Part shown: in pieces, positions 44,801 through 59,800 of the stretch
How positions within the stretch are numbered: position 1 is the first letter of the stretch
How the letters are laid out: each line of letters starts with the position of its first letter
Assembly: GCA_964017045.1 (NCBI GenBank)
Contig: OZ024795.1
Coordinates: 52,181,350 to 52,245,349 of the forward strand
Origin: Omphiscola glabra
Taxonomy: Eukaryota > Mollusca > Gastropoda > Lymnaeidae
Length of the DNA stretch: 64,000 nucleotides
Reading direction: 5' to 3'
The notes under the pieces: generated by a model
The model's database searches: none
What the model saw: only the letters and a program-made list of their open reading frames with translations
What the model was told of the DNA's origin: nothing
Translations under genes and position numbers: made by a program

Positions 44801-47800
44801 ATGTGCACTAAATGTGTTGAACTATGTGTACTAAATGTGTTAAACTATGTGCACTAAATGTGTTGAACTATGTCCACTAAATGTGTTGAACTATGTCCAC
44901 TAAATGTGTTGAACTATGTCCACTAAATGTGTTGAACTATGTCCACTAAATGTGTTAAACTATGTCCACTAAATGTGTTGAACTATGTACACTAAATGTG
45001 TTGAACTATGTGACCTAAATGTGTTGAACTATGTGTACTAAATGTGTTGAACTATGTGCACTAAATGTGTTGAACTATATCCAATAAATGTGTTGACCTA
45101 TGTCCACTAAATGTGTTGACCTATGTGCACTAAATGTGTTGAACTATGTGCACTAAATGTGTTGATCTATGTGTACTAAATGTGATGAACTATGTGCACT
45201 AATTGTGTTGAACTATGTCCACTAAATGTGTTGAACTATGTCCACTAAATGTGTTGAAATATGTCCACAAAATGTGTTGAACTATGTGCACTAAATGTGT
45301 TGAACTATGTCCACTAAATGTGTTGAACTATGTCCACTAAATGTGTTGAACTATGTCCACTAAATGTGTTGAACTATGTCCACTAAATGTATTGAACTAT
45401 GTCCACTAAATGTGTTGAACTATGTCCACTTAATGTGTTGAACTATGTCCACTTTATGTGTTAAACTATGTGTACTAAATGTGTTGAACTATGTCCACTA
45501 AATGTGTTGAACTATGTCCACTAAATGTGTTGAACTATGTCCACTAAATGTGTTGAACTATGTCCACTAAATGTGTTGAACAATGTCCACTAAATGTGTT
45601 GAACTATGTCCACTAAATGTGTTGAACTATGTCCACTAAATGTGTTAAACTATGTGCACTAAATGTGTTGAACTATGTGTACTAAATGTGTTGAACTATG
45701 TGTAATAAATGTGTTGAACTATGTGTACTAAATGTGTTGAACTATGTGTACTAAATGTGTTGAACTATGTGCACTAAATGTGTTGAACTATGTCCACTAA
45801 ATGTGTTAAACTATGTGTACTAAATGTGTTGAACTTTGTCCACTAAATGTGTTGAACTATGCGCACTAAATGTGTTGAACTATGTGTACTAAATGTGTTG
45901 AACTATGTGCACTAAATGTGTTGAACTATGTCCACTAAATGTGTTGAACTAATTGTACTAAATGTGTTGAACTATGTCCACTAAATGAGTTGAACTATGT
46001 GCCCTAAATGTGTTGAACTATGACCACTAAATGTGTTGAACTATGTGTACTAAATGTGTTGAACTATGTCCACTAAATGTGTTGAACTATGTCCACTAAA
46101 TGTGTTGAACTATGTCCACTAAATGTGTTGAACTATGTCCACTAAATGTGTTGAACTATGTGACCTAAATGTGTTGAACTATGTGTACTAAATGTGTTGA
46201 ACTATGTGCACTAAATGTGTTGAACTATGTCCACTAAATGTGTTGAACTAATTGTACTAAATGTGTTGAACTATGTCCACTAAATGAGTTGAACTATGTG
46301 CCCTAAATGTGTTGAACTATGACCACTAAATGTGTTGAACTATGTGTACTAAATGTGTTGAACTATGTCCACTAAATGTGTTGAACTATGTCCACTAAAT
46401 GTGTTGAACTATGTCCACTAAATGTGTTGAACTATGTCCACTAAATGTGTTGAACTATGTGACCTAAATGTGTTGAACTATGTGTACTAAATGTGTTGAA
46501 CTATGTGCACTAAATGTGTTGAACTATGTCCACTAAATGTGTTGAACTAATTGTACTAAATGTGTTGAACTAATTGTACTAAATGTGTTGAACTATGTCC
46601 ACTAAATGTGTTGAACTATGTCCACTAAATGTGTTGAAGTATGTCCACTAAATGTGTTGAACTATGTACACTAAATGTGTTGAACTATGTCCACTAAATG
46701 TGTTGAACTATGTCCACTAAATGTGTTGAAGTATGTCCACTAAATGTGTTGAACTATGTGTAATAAATGTGTTGAACTATGTCCACTAAATGTGTTGAAC
46801 TATGTCCACTAAATGTGTTGAACTATGTCCACTAAATGTGTTGAAATATGTCCACTAAATGTGTTGAACTATGTGCACTAAATGTGTTGAACTATGTCCA
46901 CTAAATGTGTTGAACTATGTCCACTAAATGTGTTGAACTATGTCCACTAAATGTGTTGAACTATGTCCACTAAATGTATTGAACTATGTAATCTAAATGT
47001 GTTGAACTATGTCCACTAAATGTGTTGAACTATGTCCACTAAATGTGTTGAACTATGTCCACTAAATGTGTTGAACTATGTCCACTAAATGTGTTAAACT
47101 ATGTCCACTAAATGTGTTGAACTATGTACACTAAATGTGTTGAACTATGTCCACTAAATGTGTTGAACTATGTCCACTAAATGTGTTGAACTATGTCCAC
47201 TAAATGTGTTAAACTATGTCCACTAAATGTGTTGAACTATGTACACTAAATGTGTTGAACTATGTGACCTAAATGTGTTGAACTATGTGTACTAAATGTG
47301 TTGAACTATGTGCACTAAATGTGTTGAACTATATCCAATAAATGTGTTAACCTATGTCCACTAAATGTGTTGAACTATGTGCACTAAATGTGTTGAACTA
47401 TGTGCACTAAATGTGTTGATCTATGTGTACTAAATGTGATGAACTATGTGCACTAATTGTGTTGAACTATATCCACTAAATGTGTTGAACTATGTCCACT
47501 AAATGTGTTGAACTATGTCCACTAAATGTGTTGAACTATGTCCACTAAATGTGTTGAACTATGTGTACTAAATGTGTTGAACTATGTGTAATAAATGTGT
47601 TGAACTATGTCCACTAAATGTGTTGAACTATGTGCTCTAAATGTGTTGAACTATGACTTCTAAATGTGTTGAACTATGACCACTAAATGTGTTGAACTAT
47701 GTCCACTAAATGTGTTGATCTATGTGTACTAAATGTGATGAACTATGTGCACTAATTTTGTTGAACAATGTCCACTAAATGTGTTAAACTATGTGTACTA

Positions 47801-50800
47801 AATGTGTTGAACTATGTCCACTAAATGTGTTGAACTATGTCCACTAAATGTGTTGAACTATGTCCACTAAATGTGTTGAACTATGTCCACTAAATGTGTT
47901 AAACTATGTCCACTAAATGTGTTGAACTATGTGTACTAAATGTGTTGAACTATGTGTAATAAATGTGTTGAACTATGTGTACTAAATGTGTTGAACTATG
48001 TGTACTAAATGTGTTGAACTATGTGCACTAAATGTGTTGAACTATGTCCACTAAATGTGTTGAACTATGTCCACTAAATGTGTTGAACTATGTGTACTAA
48101 ATGTGTTGAACTATGTGTAATAAATGTGTTGAACTATGTGTAATAAATGTGTTGAACTATGTGTACTAAATGTGTTGAACTATGTGTACTAAATGTGTTG
48201 AACTATGTGCACTAAATGTGTTGAACTATGTCCACTAAATGTGTTGAACTAATTGTACTAAATGTGTTGAACTATGTCCACTAAATGTGTTGAACTATGT
48301 GTACTAAATGTGTTGAACTTTGTCCACTAAATGTGTTGAACTATGCGCACTAAATGTGTTGAACTATGTGTACTAAATGTGTTGAACTATGTGCACTAAA
48401 TGTGTTGAACTATGTCCACTAAATGTGTTGAACTAATTGTACTAAATGTGTTGAACTATGTCCACTAAATGTGTTGAACTATGTCCACTAAATGTGTTGA
48501 ACTATGTCCACTAAATGTGTTGAACTATGTCCACTAAATGTGTTGAACTATGTGCACTAAATGTGTTGAACTATGTGACCTAAATGTGTTGAACTATGTG
48601 TACTAAATGTGTTGAACTATGTGCACTAAATGTGTTGAACTATGTCCACTAAATGTGTTGAACTAATTGTACTAAATGTGTTGAACTATGTCCACTAAAT
48701 GTGTTGAACTATGTCCACTAAATGTGTTGAACTATGTCCACTAAATGTGTTGAAGTATGTCCACTAAATGTGTTGAACTATGTACACTAAATGTGTTGAA
48801 CTATGTCCACTAAATGTGTTGAACTATGTCCACTAAATGTGTTGAAGTATGTCCACTAAATGTGTTGAACTATGTGTAATAAATGTGTTGAACTATGTCC
48901 ACTAAATGTGTTGAACTATGTCCACTAAATGTGTTGAACTATGTCCACTAAATGTGTTGAACTATGTGTACTAAATGTGTTGAACTATGTGTAATAAATG
49001 TGTTGAACTATGTGTACTAAATGTGTTGAACTATGTGTACTAAATGTGTTGAACTATGTGCACTAAATGTGTTGAACTATGTCCACTAAATGTGTTAAAC
49101 TATGTGTACTAAATGTGTTGAACTTTGTCCACTAAATGTGTTGAACTATGCGCACTAAATGTGTTGAACTATGTGTACTAAATGTGTTGAACTATGTGCA
49201 CTAAATGTGTTGAACTATGTCCACTAAATGTGTTGAACTAATTGTACTAAATGTGTTGAACTATGTCCACTAAATGAGTTGAACTATGTGCCCTAAATGT
49301 GTTGAACTATGACCACTAAATGTGTTGAACTATGTGTACTAAATGTGTTGAACTATGTCCACTAAATGTGTTGAACTATGTCCACTAAATGTGTTGAACT
49401 ATGTCCACTAAATGTGTTGAACTATGTCCACTAAATGTGTTGAACTATGTGACCTAAATGTGTTGAACTATGTGTACTAAATGTGTTGAACTATGTGCAC
49501 TAAATGTGTTGAACTATGTCCACTAAATGTGTTGAACTAATTGTACTAAATGTGTTGAACTATGTCCACTAAATGAGTTGAACTATGTCCACTAAATGTG
49601 TTGAACTATGTCCACTAAATGTGTTGAACTATGTCCACTAAATGTGTTGAACTATGTCCACTAAATGTGTTAAACTATGTCCACTAAATGTGTTGAACTA
49701 TGTACACTAAATGTGTTGAACTATGTCCACTAAATGTGTTGAACTATGTCCACTAAATGTGTTGAACTATGTCCACTAAATGTGTTAAACTATGTCCACT
49801 AAATGTGTTGAACTATGTACACTAAATGTGTTGAACTATGTGACCTAAATGTGTTGAACTATGTGTACTAAATGTGTTGAACTATGTGCACTAAATGTGT
49901 TGAACTATATCCAATAAATGTGTTAACCTATGTCCACTAAATGTGTTGAACTATGTGCACTAAATGTGTTGAACTATGTGCACTAAATGTGTTGATCTAT
50001 GTGTACTAAATGTGATGAACTATGTGCACTAATTGTGTTGAACTATATCCACTAAATGTGTTGAACTATGTCCACTAAATGTGTTGAACTATGTCCACTA
50101 AATGTGTTGAACTATGTCCACTAAATGTGTTGAACTATGTGTACTAAATGTGTTGAACTATGTGTAATAAATGTGTTGAACTATGTCCACTAAATGTGTT
50201 GAACTATGTGCTCTAAATGTGTTGAACTATGACTTCTAAATGTGTTGAACTATGACCACTAAATGTGTTGAACTATGTCCACTAAATGTGTTGATCTATG
50301 TGTACTAAATGTGATGAACTATGTGCACTAATTTTGTTGAACAATGTCCACTAAATGTGTTAAACTATGTGTACTAAATGTGTTGAACTATGTCCACTAA
50401 ATGTGTTGAACTATGTCCACTAAATGTGTTGAACTATGTCCACTAAATGTGTTGAACTATGTCCACTAAATGTGTTAAACTATGTCCACTAAATGTGTTG
50501 AACTATGTGTACTAAATGTGTTGAACTATGTGTAATAAATGTGTTGAACTATGTGTACTAAATGTGTTGAACTATGTGTACTAAATGTGTTGAACTATGT
50601 GCACTAAATGTGTTGAACTATGTCCACTAAATGTGTTGAACTATGTCCACTAAATGTGTTGAACTATGTGTACTAAATGTGTTGAACTATGTGTAATAAA
50701 TGTGTTGAACTATGTGTAATAAATGTGTTGAACTATGTGTACTAAATGTGTTGAACTATGTGTACTAAATGTGTTGAACTATGTGCACTAAATGTGTTGA

Positions 50801-53800
50801 ACTATGTCCACTAAATGTGTTGAACTAATTGTACTAAATGTGTTGAACTATGTCCACTAAATGTGTTGAACTATGTGTACTAAATGTGTTGAACTTTGTC
50901 CACTAAATGTGTTGAACTATGCGCACTAAATGTGTTGAACTATGTGTACTAAATGTGTTGAACTATGTGCACTAAATGTGTTGAACTATGTCCACTAAAT
51001 GTGTTGAACTAATTGTACTAAATGTGTTGAACTATGTCCACTAAATGTGTTGAACTATGTCCACTAAATGTGTTGAACTATGTCCACTAAATGTGTTGAA
51101 CTATGTCCACTAAATGTGTTGAACTATGTGCACTAAATGTGTTGAACTATGTGACCTAAATGTGTTGAACTATGTGTACTAAATGTGTTGAACTATGTGC
51201 ACTAAATGTGTTGAACTATGTCCACTAAATGTGTTGAACTAATTGTACTAAATGTGTTGAACTATGTCCACTAAATGTGTTGAACTATGTCCACTAAATG
51301 TGTTGAACTATGTCCACTAAATGTGTTGAAGTATGTCCACTAAATGTGTTGAACTATGTACACTAAATGTGTTGAACTATGTCCACTAAATGTGTTGAAC
51401 TATGTCCACTAAATGTGTTGAAGTATGTCCACTAAATGTGTTGAACTATGTGTAATAAATGTGTTGAACTATGTCCACTAAATGTGTTGAACTATGTCCA
51501 CTAAATGTGTTGAACTATGTCCACTAAATGTGTTGAAATATGTCCACAAAATGTGTTGAACTATGTGCACTAAATGTGTTGAACTATGTCCACTAAATGT
51601 GTTGAACTATGTCCACTAAATGTGTTGAACTATGTCCACTAAATGTGTTGAACTATGTCCACTAAATGTATTGAACTATGTCCACTAAATGTGTTGAACT
51701 ATGTCCAATAAATGTGTTGAACTATGTGCACTAAATGTGTTGAACTATGTGTACTAAATGTGTTAAACTATGTGCACTAAATGTGTTGAACTATGTCCAC
51801 TAAATGTGTTGAACTATGTCCACTAAATGTGTTGAACTATGTCCACTAAATGTGTTGAACTATGTCCACTAAATGTGTTAAACTATGTCCACTAAATGTG
51901 TTGAACTATGTACACTGAATGTGTTGAACTATGTGACCTAAATGTGTTGAACTATGTGTACTAAATGTGTTGAACTATGTGCACTAAATGTGTTGAACTA
52001 TATCCAATAAATGTGTTGACCTATGTCCACTAAATGTGTTGAACTATGTGCACTAAATGTGTTGAACTATGTGCACTAAATGTGTTGATCTATGTGTACT
52101 AAATGTGATGAACTATGTGCACTAATTGTGTTGAACTATGTCCACTTAATGTGTTGAACTATGTCCACTTTATGTGTTAAACTATGTGTACTAAATGTGT
52201 TGAACTATGTCCACTAAATGTGTTGAACTATGTCCACTAAATGTGTTGAACTATGTCCACTAAATGTGTTGAACTATGTCCACTAAATGTGTTGAACTAT
52301 GTGCTCTAAATGTGTTGAACTATGACCACTAAATGTGTTGAACTATGACCACTAAATGTGTTGAACTTTGTCCACTAAATGTGTTGATCTATGTGTACTA
52401 AATGTGATGAACTATGTGCACTAATTTTGTTGAACAATGTCCACTAAATGTGTTAAACTATGTGCACTAAATGTGTTGAACTATGTCCACTAAATGTGTT
52501 GAACTATGTCCACTAAATGTGTTGAACAATGTCCACTAAATGTGTTGAACTATGTCCACTAAATGTGTTGAACTATGTCCACTAAATGTGTTAAACTATG
52601 TGCACTAAATGTGTTGAACTATGTGTACTAAATGTGTTGAACTATGTGTAATAAATGTGTCAACTATGTGTACTAAATGTGTTGAACTATGTGTACTAAA
52701 TGTGTTGAACTATGTGCACTAAATGTGTTGAACTATGTCCACTAAATGTGTTAAACTATGTGTACTAAATGTGTTGAACTTTGTCCACTAAATGTGTTGA
52801 ACTATGCGCACTAAATGTGTTGAACTATGTGTACTAAATGTGTTGAACTATGTGCACTAAATGTGTTGAACTATGTCCACTAAATGTGTTGAACTAATTG
52901 TACTAAATGTGTTGAACTATGTCCACTAAATGAGTTGAACTATGTGCCCTAAATGTGTTGAACTATGACCACTAAATGTGTTGAACTATGTGTACTAAAT
53001 GTGTTGAACTATGTCCACTAAATGTGTTGAAGTATGTCCACTAAATGTGTTGAACTATGTACACTAAATGTGTTGAACTATGTCCACTAAATGTGTTGAA
53101 CTATGTGCACTAAATGTGTTGAACTATGTCCACTAAATGTGTTGAAGTATGTGTACTAAATGTGTTGAACTATGTGTAATAAATGTGTTGAACTATGTCC
53201 ACTAAATATGTTGAACTATGTCTACTAAATGTGTTGAACTATGTCCACTAAATGTGTTGAAATATGTCCACTAAATGTGTTGAACTATGTCCACTAAATG
53301 TGTTGATCTATGTCCACTAAATGTGTTGAACTATGTCCACTAAATGTGTTGAACTATGTACACTAAATGTGTTGAACTATGTGACCTAAATGTGTTGAAC
53401 TATGTGTACTAAATGTGTTGAACTATGTGCACTAAATGTGTTGAACTATGTCCACTAAATGTGTTGACCTATGTCCACTAAATGTGTTAAACTATGTCCA
53501 CTAAATGTGTTGAACTATGTGTACTAAATGTGTTGAACTATGTGTAATAAATGTGTTGAACTATGTGTACTAAATGTGTTGAACTATGTGTACTAAATGT
53601 GTTGAACTATGTGCACTAAATGTGTTGAACTATGTCCACTAAATGTGTTGAACTATGTCCACTAAATGTGTTGAACTATGTGTACTAAATGTGTTGAACT
53701 ATGTGTAATAAATGTGTTGAACTATGTGTAATAAATGTGTTGAACTATGTGTACTAAATGTGTTGAACTATGTGTACTAAATGTGTTGAACTATGTGCAC

Positions 53801-56800
53801 TAAATGTGTTGAACTATGTCCACTAAATGTGTTGAACTAATTGTACTAAATGTGTTGAACTATGTCCACTAAATGTGTTGAACTATGTGTACTAAATGTG
53901 TTGAACTTTGTCCACTAAATGTGTTGAACTATGCGCACTAAATGTGTTGAACTATGTGTACTAAATGTGTTGAACTATGTGCACTAAATGTGTTGAACTA
54001 TGTCCACTAAATGTGTTGAACTAATTGTACTAAATGTGTTGAACTATGTCCACTAAATGTGTTGAACTATGTCCACTAAATGTGTTGAACTATGTCCACT
54101 AAATGTGTTGAACTATGTCCACTAAATGTGTTGAACTATGTGCACTAAATGTGTTGAACTATGTGACCTAAATGTGTTGAACTATGTGTACTAAATGTGT
54201 TGAACTATGTGCACTAAATGTGTTGAACTATGTCCACTAAATGTGTTGAACTAATTGTACTAAATGTGTTGAACTATGTCCACTAAATGTGTTGAACTAT
54301 GTCCACTAAATGTGTTGAACTATGTCCACTAAATGTGTTGAAGTATGTCCACTAAATGTGTTGAACTATGTACACTAAATGTGTTGAACTATGTCCACTA
54401 AATGTGTTGAACTATGTCCACTAAATGTGTTGAAGTATGTCCACTAAATGTGTTGAACTATGTGTAATAAATGTGTTGAACTATGTCCACTAAATGTGTT
54501 GAACTATGTCCACTAAATGTGTTGAACTATGTCCACTAAATGTGTTGAAATATGTCCACAAAATGTGTTGAACTATGTGCACTAAATGTGTTGAACTATG
54601 TCCACTAAATGTGTTGAACTATGTCCACTAAATGTGTTGAACTATGTCCACTAAATGTGTTGAACTATGTCCACTAAATGTATTGAACTATGTCCACTAA
54701 ATGTGTTGAACTATGTCCAATAAATGTGTTGAACTATGTGCACTAAATGTGTTGAACTATGTGTACTAAATGTGTTAAACTATGTGCACTAAATGTGTTG
54801 AACTATGTCCACTAAATGTGTTGAACTATGTCCACTAAATGTGTTGAACTATGTCCACTAAATGTGTTGAACTATGTCCACTAAATGTGTTAAACTATGT
54901 CCACTAAATGTGTTGAACTATGTACACTGAATGTGTTGAACTATGTGACCTAAATGTGTTGAACTATGTGTACTAAATGTGTTGAACTATGTGCACTAAA
55001 TGTGTTGAACTATATCCAATAAATGTGTTGACCTATGTCCACTAAATGTGTTGAACTATGTGCACTAAATGTGTTGAACTATGTGCACTAAATGTGTTGA
55101 TCTATGTGTACTAAATGTGATGAACTATGTGCACTAATTGTGTTGAACTATGTCCACTTAATGTGTTGAACTATGTCCACTTTATGTGTTAAACTATGTG
55201 TACTAAATGTGTTGAACTATGTCCACTAAATGTGTTGAACTATGTCCACTAAATGTGTTGAACTATGTCCACTAAATGTGTTGAACTATGTCCACTAAAT
55301 GTGTTGAACTATGTGCTCTAAATGTGTTGAACTATGACCACTAAATGTGTTGAACTATGACCACTAAATGTGTTGAACTTTGTCCACTAAATGTGTTGAT
55401 CTATGTGTACTAAATGTGATGAACTATGTGCACTAATTTTGTTGAACAATGTCCACTAAATGTGTTAAACTATGTGCACTAAATGTGTTGAACTATGTCC
55501 ACTAAATGTGTTGAACTATGTCCACTAAATGTGTTGAACAATGTCCACTAAATGTGTTGAACTATGTCCACTAAATGTGTTGAACTATGTCCACTAAATG
55601 TGTTAAACTATGTGCACTAAATGTGTTGAACTATGTGTACTAAATGTGTTGAACTATGTGTAATAAATGTGTCAACTATGTGTACTAAATGTGTTGAACT
55701 ATGTGTACTAAATGTGTTGAACTATGTGCACTAAATGTGTTGAACTATGTCCACTAAATGTGTTAAACTATGTGTACTAAATGTGTTGAACTTTGTCCAC
55801 TAAATGTGTTGAACTATGCGCACTAAATGTGTTGAACTATGTGTACTAAATGTGTTGAACTATGTGCACTAAATGTGTTGAACTATGTCCACTAAATGTG
55901 TTGAACTAATTGTACTAAATGTGTTGAACTATGTCCACTAAATGAGTTGAACTATGTGCCCTAAATGTGTTGAACTTTGTCCACTAAATGTGTTGAACTA
56001 TGCGCACTAAATGTGTTGAACTATGTGTACTAAATGTGTTGAACTATGTGCACTAAATGTGTTGAACTATGTCCACTAAATGTGTTGAACTAATTGTACT
56101 AAATGTGTTGAACTATGTCCACTAAATGTGTTGAACTATGTCCACTAAATGTGTTGAACTATGTCCACTAAATGTGTTGAACTATGTCCACTAAATGTGT
56201 TGAACTATGTGCACTAAATGTGTTGAACTATGTGACCTAAATGTGTTGAACTATGTGTACTAAATGTGTTGAACTATGTGCACTAAATGTGTTGAACTAT
56301 GTCCACTAAATGTGTTGAACTAATTGTACTAAATGTGTTGAACTATGTCCACTAAATGTGTTGAACTATGTCCACTAAATGTGTTGAACTATGTCCACTA
56401 AATGTGTTGAAGTATGTCCACTAAATGTGTTGAACTATGTACACTAAATGTGTTGAACTATGTCCACTAAATGTGTTGAACTATGTCCACTAAATGTGTT
56501 GAAGTATGTCCACTAAATGTGTTGAACTATGTGTAATAAATGTGTTGAACTATGTCCACTAAATGTGTTGAACTATGTCCACTAAATGTGTTGAACTATG
56601 TCCACTAAATGTGTTGAAATATGTCCACAAAATGTGTTGAACTATGTGCACTAAATGTGTTGAACTATGTCCACTAAATGTGTTGAACTATGTCCACTAA
56701 ATGTGTTGAACTATGTCCACTAAATGTATTGAACTATGTCCACTAAATGTGTTGAACTATGTCCAATAAATGTGTTGAACTATGTGCACTAAATGTGTTG

Positions 56801-59800
56801 AACTATGTGTACTAAATGTGTTAAACTATGTGCACTAAATGTGTTGAACTATGTCCACTAAATGTGTTGAACTATGTCCACTAAATGTGTTGAACTATGT
56901 CCACTAAATGTGTTGAACTATGTCCACTAAATGTGTTAAACTATGTCCACTAAATGTGTTGAACTATGTACACTGAATGTGTTGAACTATGTGACCTAAA
57001 TGTGTTGAACTATGTGTACTAAATGTGTTGAACTATGTGCACTAAATGTGTTGAACTATATCCAATAAATGTGTTGACCTATGTCCACTAAATGTGTTGA
57101 ACAATGTCCACTAAATGTGTTGAACTATGTCCACTAAATGTGTTGAACTATGTCCACTAAATGTGTTAAACTATGTGCACTAAATGTGTTGAACTATGTG
57201 TACTAAATGTGTTGAACTATGTGTAATAAATGTGTCAACTATGTGTACTAAATGTGTTGAACTATGTGTACTAAATGTGTTGAACTATGTGCACTAAATG
57301 TGTTGAACTATGTCCACTAAATGTGTTAAACTATGTGTACTAAATGTGTTGAACTTTGTCCACTAAATGTGTTGAACTATGCGCACTAAATGTGTTGAAC
57401 TATGTGTACTAAATGTGTTGAACTATGTGCACTAAATGTGTTGAACTATGTCCACTAAATGTGTTGAACTAATTGTACTAAATGTGTTGAACTATGTCCA
57501 CTAAATGAGTTGAACTATGTGCCCTAAATGTGTTGAACTTTGTCCACTAAATGTGTTGAACTATGCGCACTAAATGTGTTGAACTATGTGTACTAAATGT
57601 GTTGAACTATGTGCACTAAATGTGTTGAACTATGTCCACTAAATGTGTTGAACTAATTGTACTAAATGTGTTGAACTATGTCCACTAAATGTGTTGAACT
57701 ATGTCCACTAAATGTGTTGAACTATGTCCACTAAATGTGTTGAACTATGTCCACTAAATGTGTTGAACTATGTGCACTAAATGTGTTGAACTATGTGACC
57801 TAAATGTGTTGAACTATGTGTACTAAATGTGTTGAACTATGTGCACTAAATGTGTTGAACTATGTCCACTAAATGTGTTGAACTAATTGTACTAAATGTG
57901 TTGAACTATGTCCACTAAATGTGTTGAACTATGTCCACTAAATGTGTTGAACTATGTCCACTAAATGTGTTGAAGTATGTCCACTAAATGTGTTGAACTA
58001 TGTACACTAAATGTGTTGAACTATGTCCACTAAATGTGTTGAACTATGTCCACTAAATGTGTTGAAGTATGTCCACTAAATGTGTTGAACTATGTGTAAT
58101 AAATGTGTTGAACTATGTCCACTAAATGTGTTGAACTATGTCCACTAAATGTGTTGAACTATGTCCACTAAATGTGTTGAAATATGTCCACAAAATGTGT
58201 TGAACTATGTGCACTAAATGTGTTGAACTATGTCCACTAAATGTGTTGAACTATGTCCACTAAATGTGTTGAACTATGTCCACTAAATGTATTGAACTAT
58301 GTCCACTAAATGTGTTGAACTATGTCCAATAAATGTGTTGAACTATGTGCACTAAATGTGTTGAACTATGTGTACTAAATGTGTTAAACTATGTGCACTA
58401 AATGTGTTGAACTATGTCCACTAAATGTGTTGAACTATGTCCACTAAATGTGTTGAACTATGTCCACTAAATGTGTTGAACTATGTCCACTAAATGTGTT
58501 AAACTATGTCCACTAAATGTGTTGAACTATGTACACTGAATGTGTTGAACTATGTGACCTAAATGTGTTGAACTATGTGTACTAAATGTGTTGAACTATG
58601 TGCACTAAATGTGTTGAACTATATCCAATAAATGTGTTGACCTATGTCCACTAAATGTGTTGAACTATGTGCACTAAATGTGTTGAACTATGTGCACTAA
58701 ATGTGTTGATCTATGTGTACTAAATGTGATGAACTATGTGCACTAATTGTGTTGAACTATGTCCACTTAATGTGTTGAACTATGTCCACTTTATGTGTTA
58801 AACTATGTGTACTAAATGTGTTGAACTATGTCCACTAAATGTGTTGAACTATGTCCACTAAATGTGTTGAACTATGTCCACTAAATGTGTTGAACTATGT
58901 CCACTAAATGTGTTGAACTATGTGCTCTAAATGTGTTGAACTATGACCACTAAATGTGTTGAACTATGACCACTAAATGTGTTGAACTTTGTCCACTAAA
59001 TGTGTTGATCTATGTGTACTAAATGTGATGAACTATGTGCACTAATTTTGTTGAACAATGTCCACTAAATGTGTTAAACTATGTGCACTAAATGTGTTGA
59101 ACTATGTCCACTAAATGTGTTGAACTATGTCCACTAAATGTGTTGAACAATGTCCACTAAATGTGTTGAACTATGTCCACTAAATGTGTTGAACTATGTC
59201 CACTAAATGTGTTAAACTATGTGCACTAAATGTGTTGAACTATGTGTACTAAATGTGTTGAACTATGTGTAATAAATGTGTCAACTATGTGTACTAAATG
59301 TGTTGAACTATGTGTACTAAATGTGTTGAACTATGTGCACTAAATGTGTTGAACTATGTCCACTAAATGTGTTAAACTATGTGTACTAAATGTGTTGAAC
59401 TTTGTCCACTAAATGTGTTGAACTATGCGCACTAAATGTGTTGAACTATGTGTACTAAATGTGTTGAACTATGTGCACTAAATGTGTTGAACTATGTCCA
59501 CTAAATGTGTTGAACTAATTGTACTAAATGTGTTGAACTATGTCCACTAAATGAGTTGAACTATGTGCCCTAAATGTGTTGAACTATGACCACTAAATGT
59601 GTTGAACTATGTGTACTAAATGTGTTGAACTATGTCCACTAAATGTGTTGAAGTATGTCCACTAAATGTGTTGAACTATGTACACTAAATGTGTTGAACT
59701 ATGTCCACTAAATGTGTTGAACTATGTGCACTAAATGTGTTGAACTATGTCCACTAAATGTGTTGAAGTATGTGTACTAAATGTGTTGAACTATGTGTAA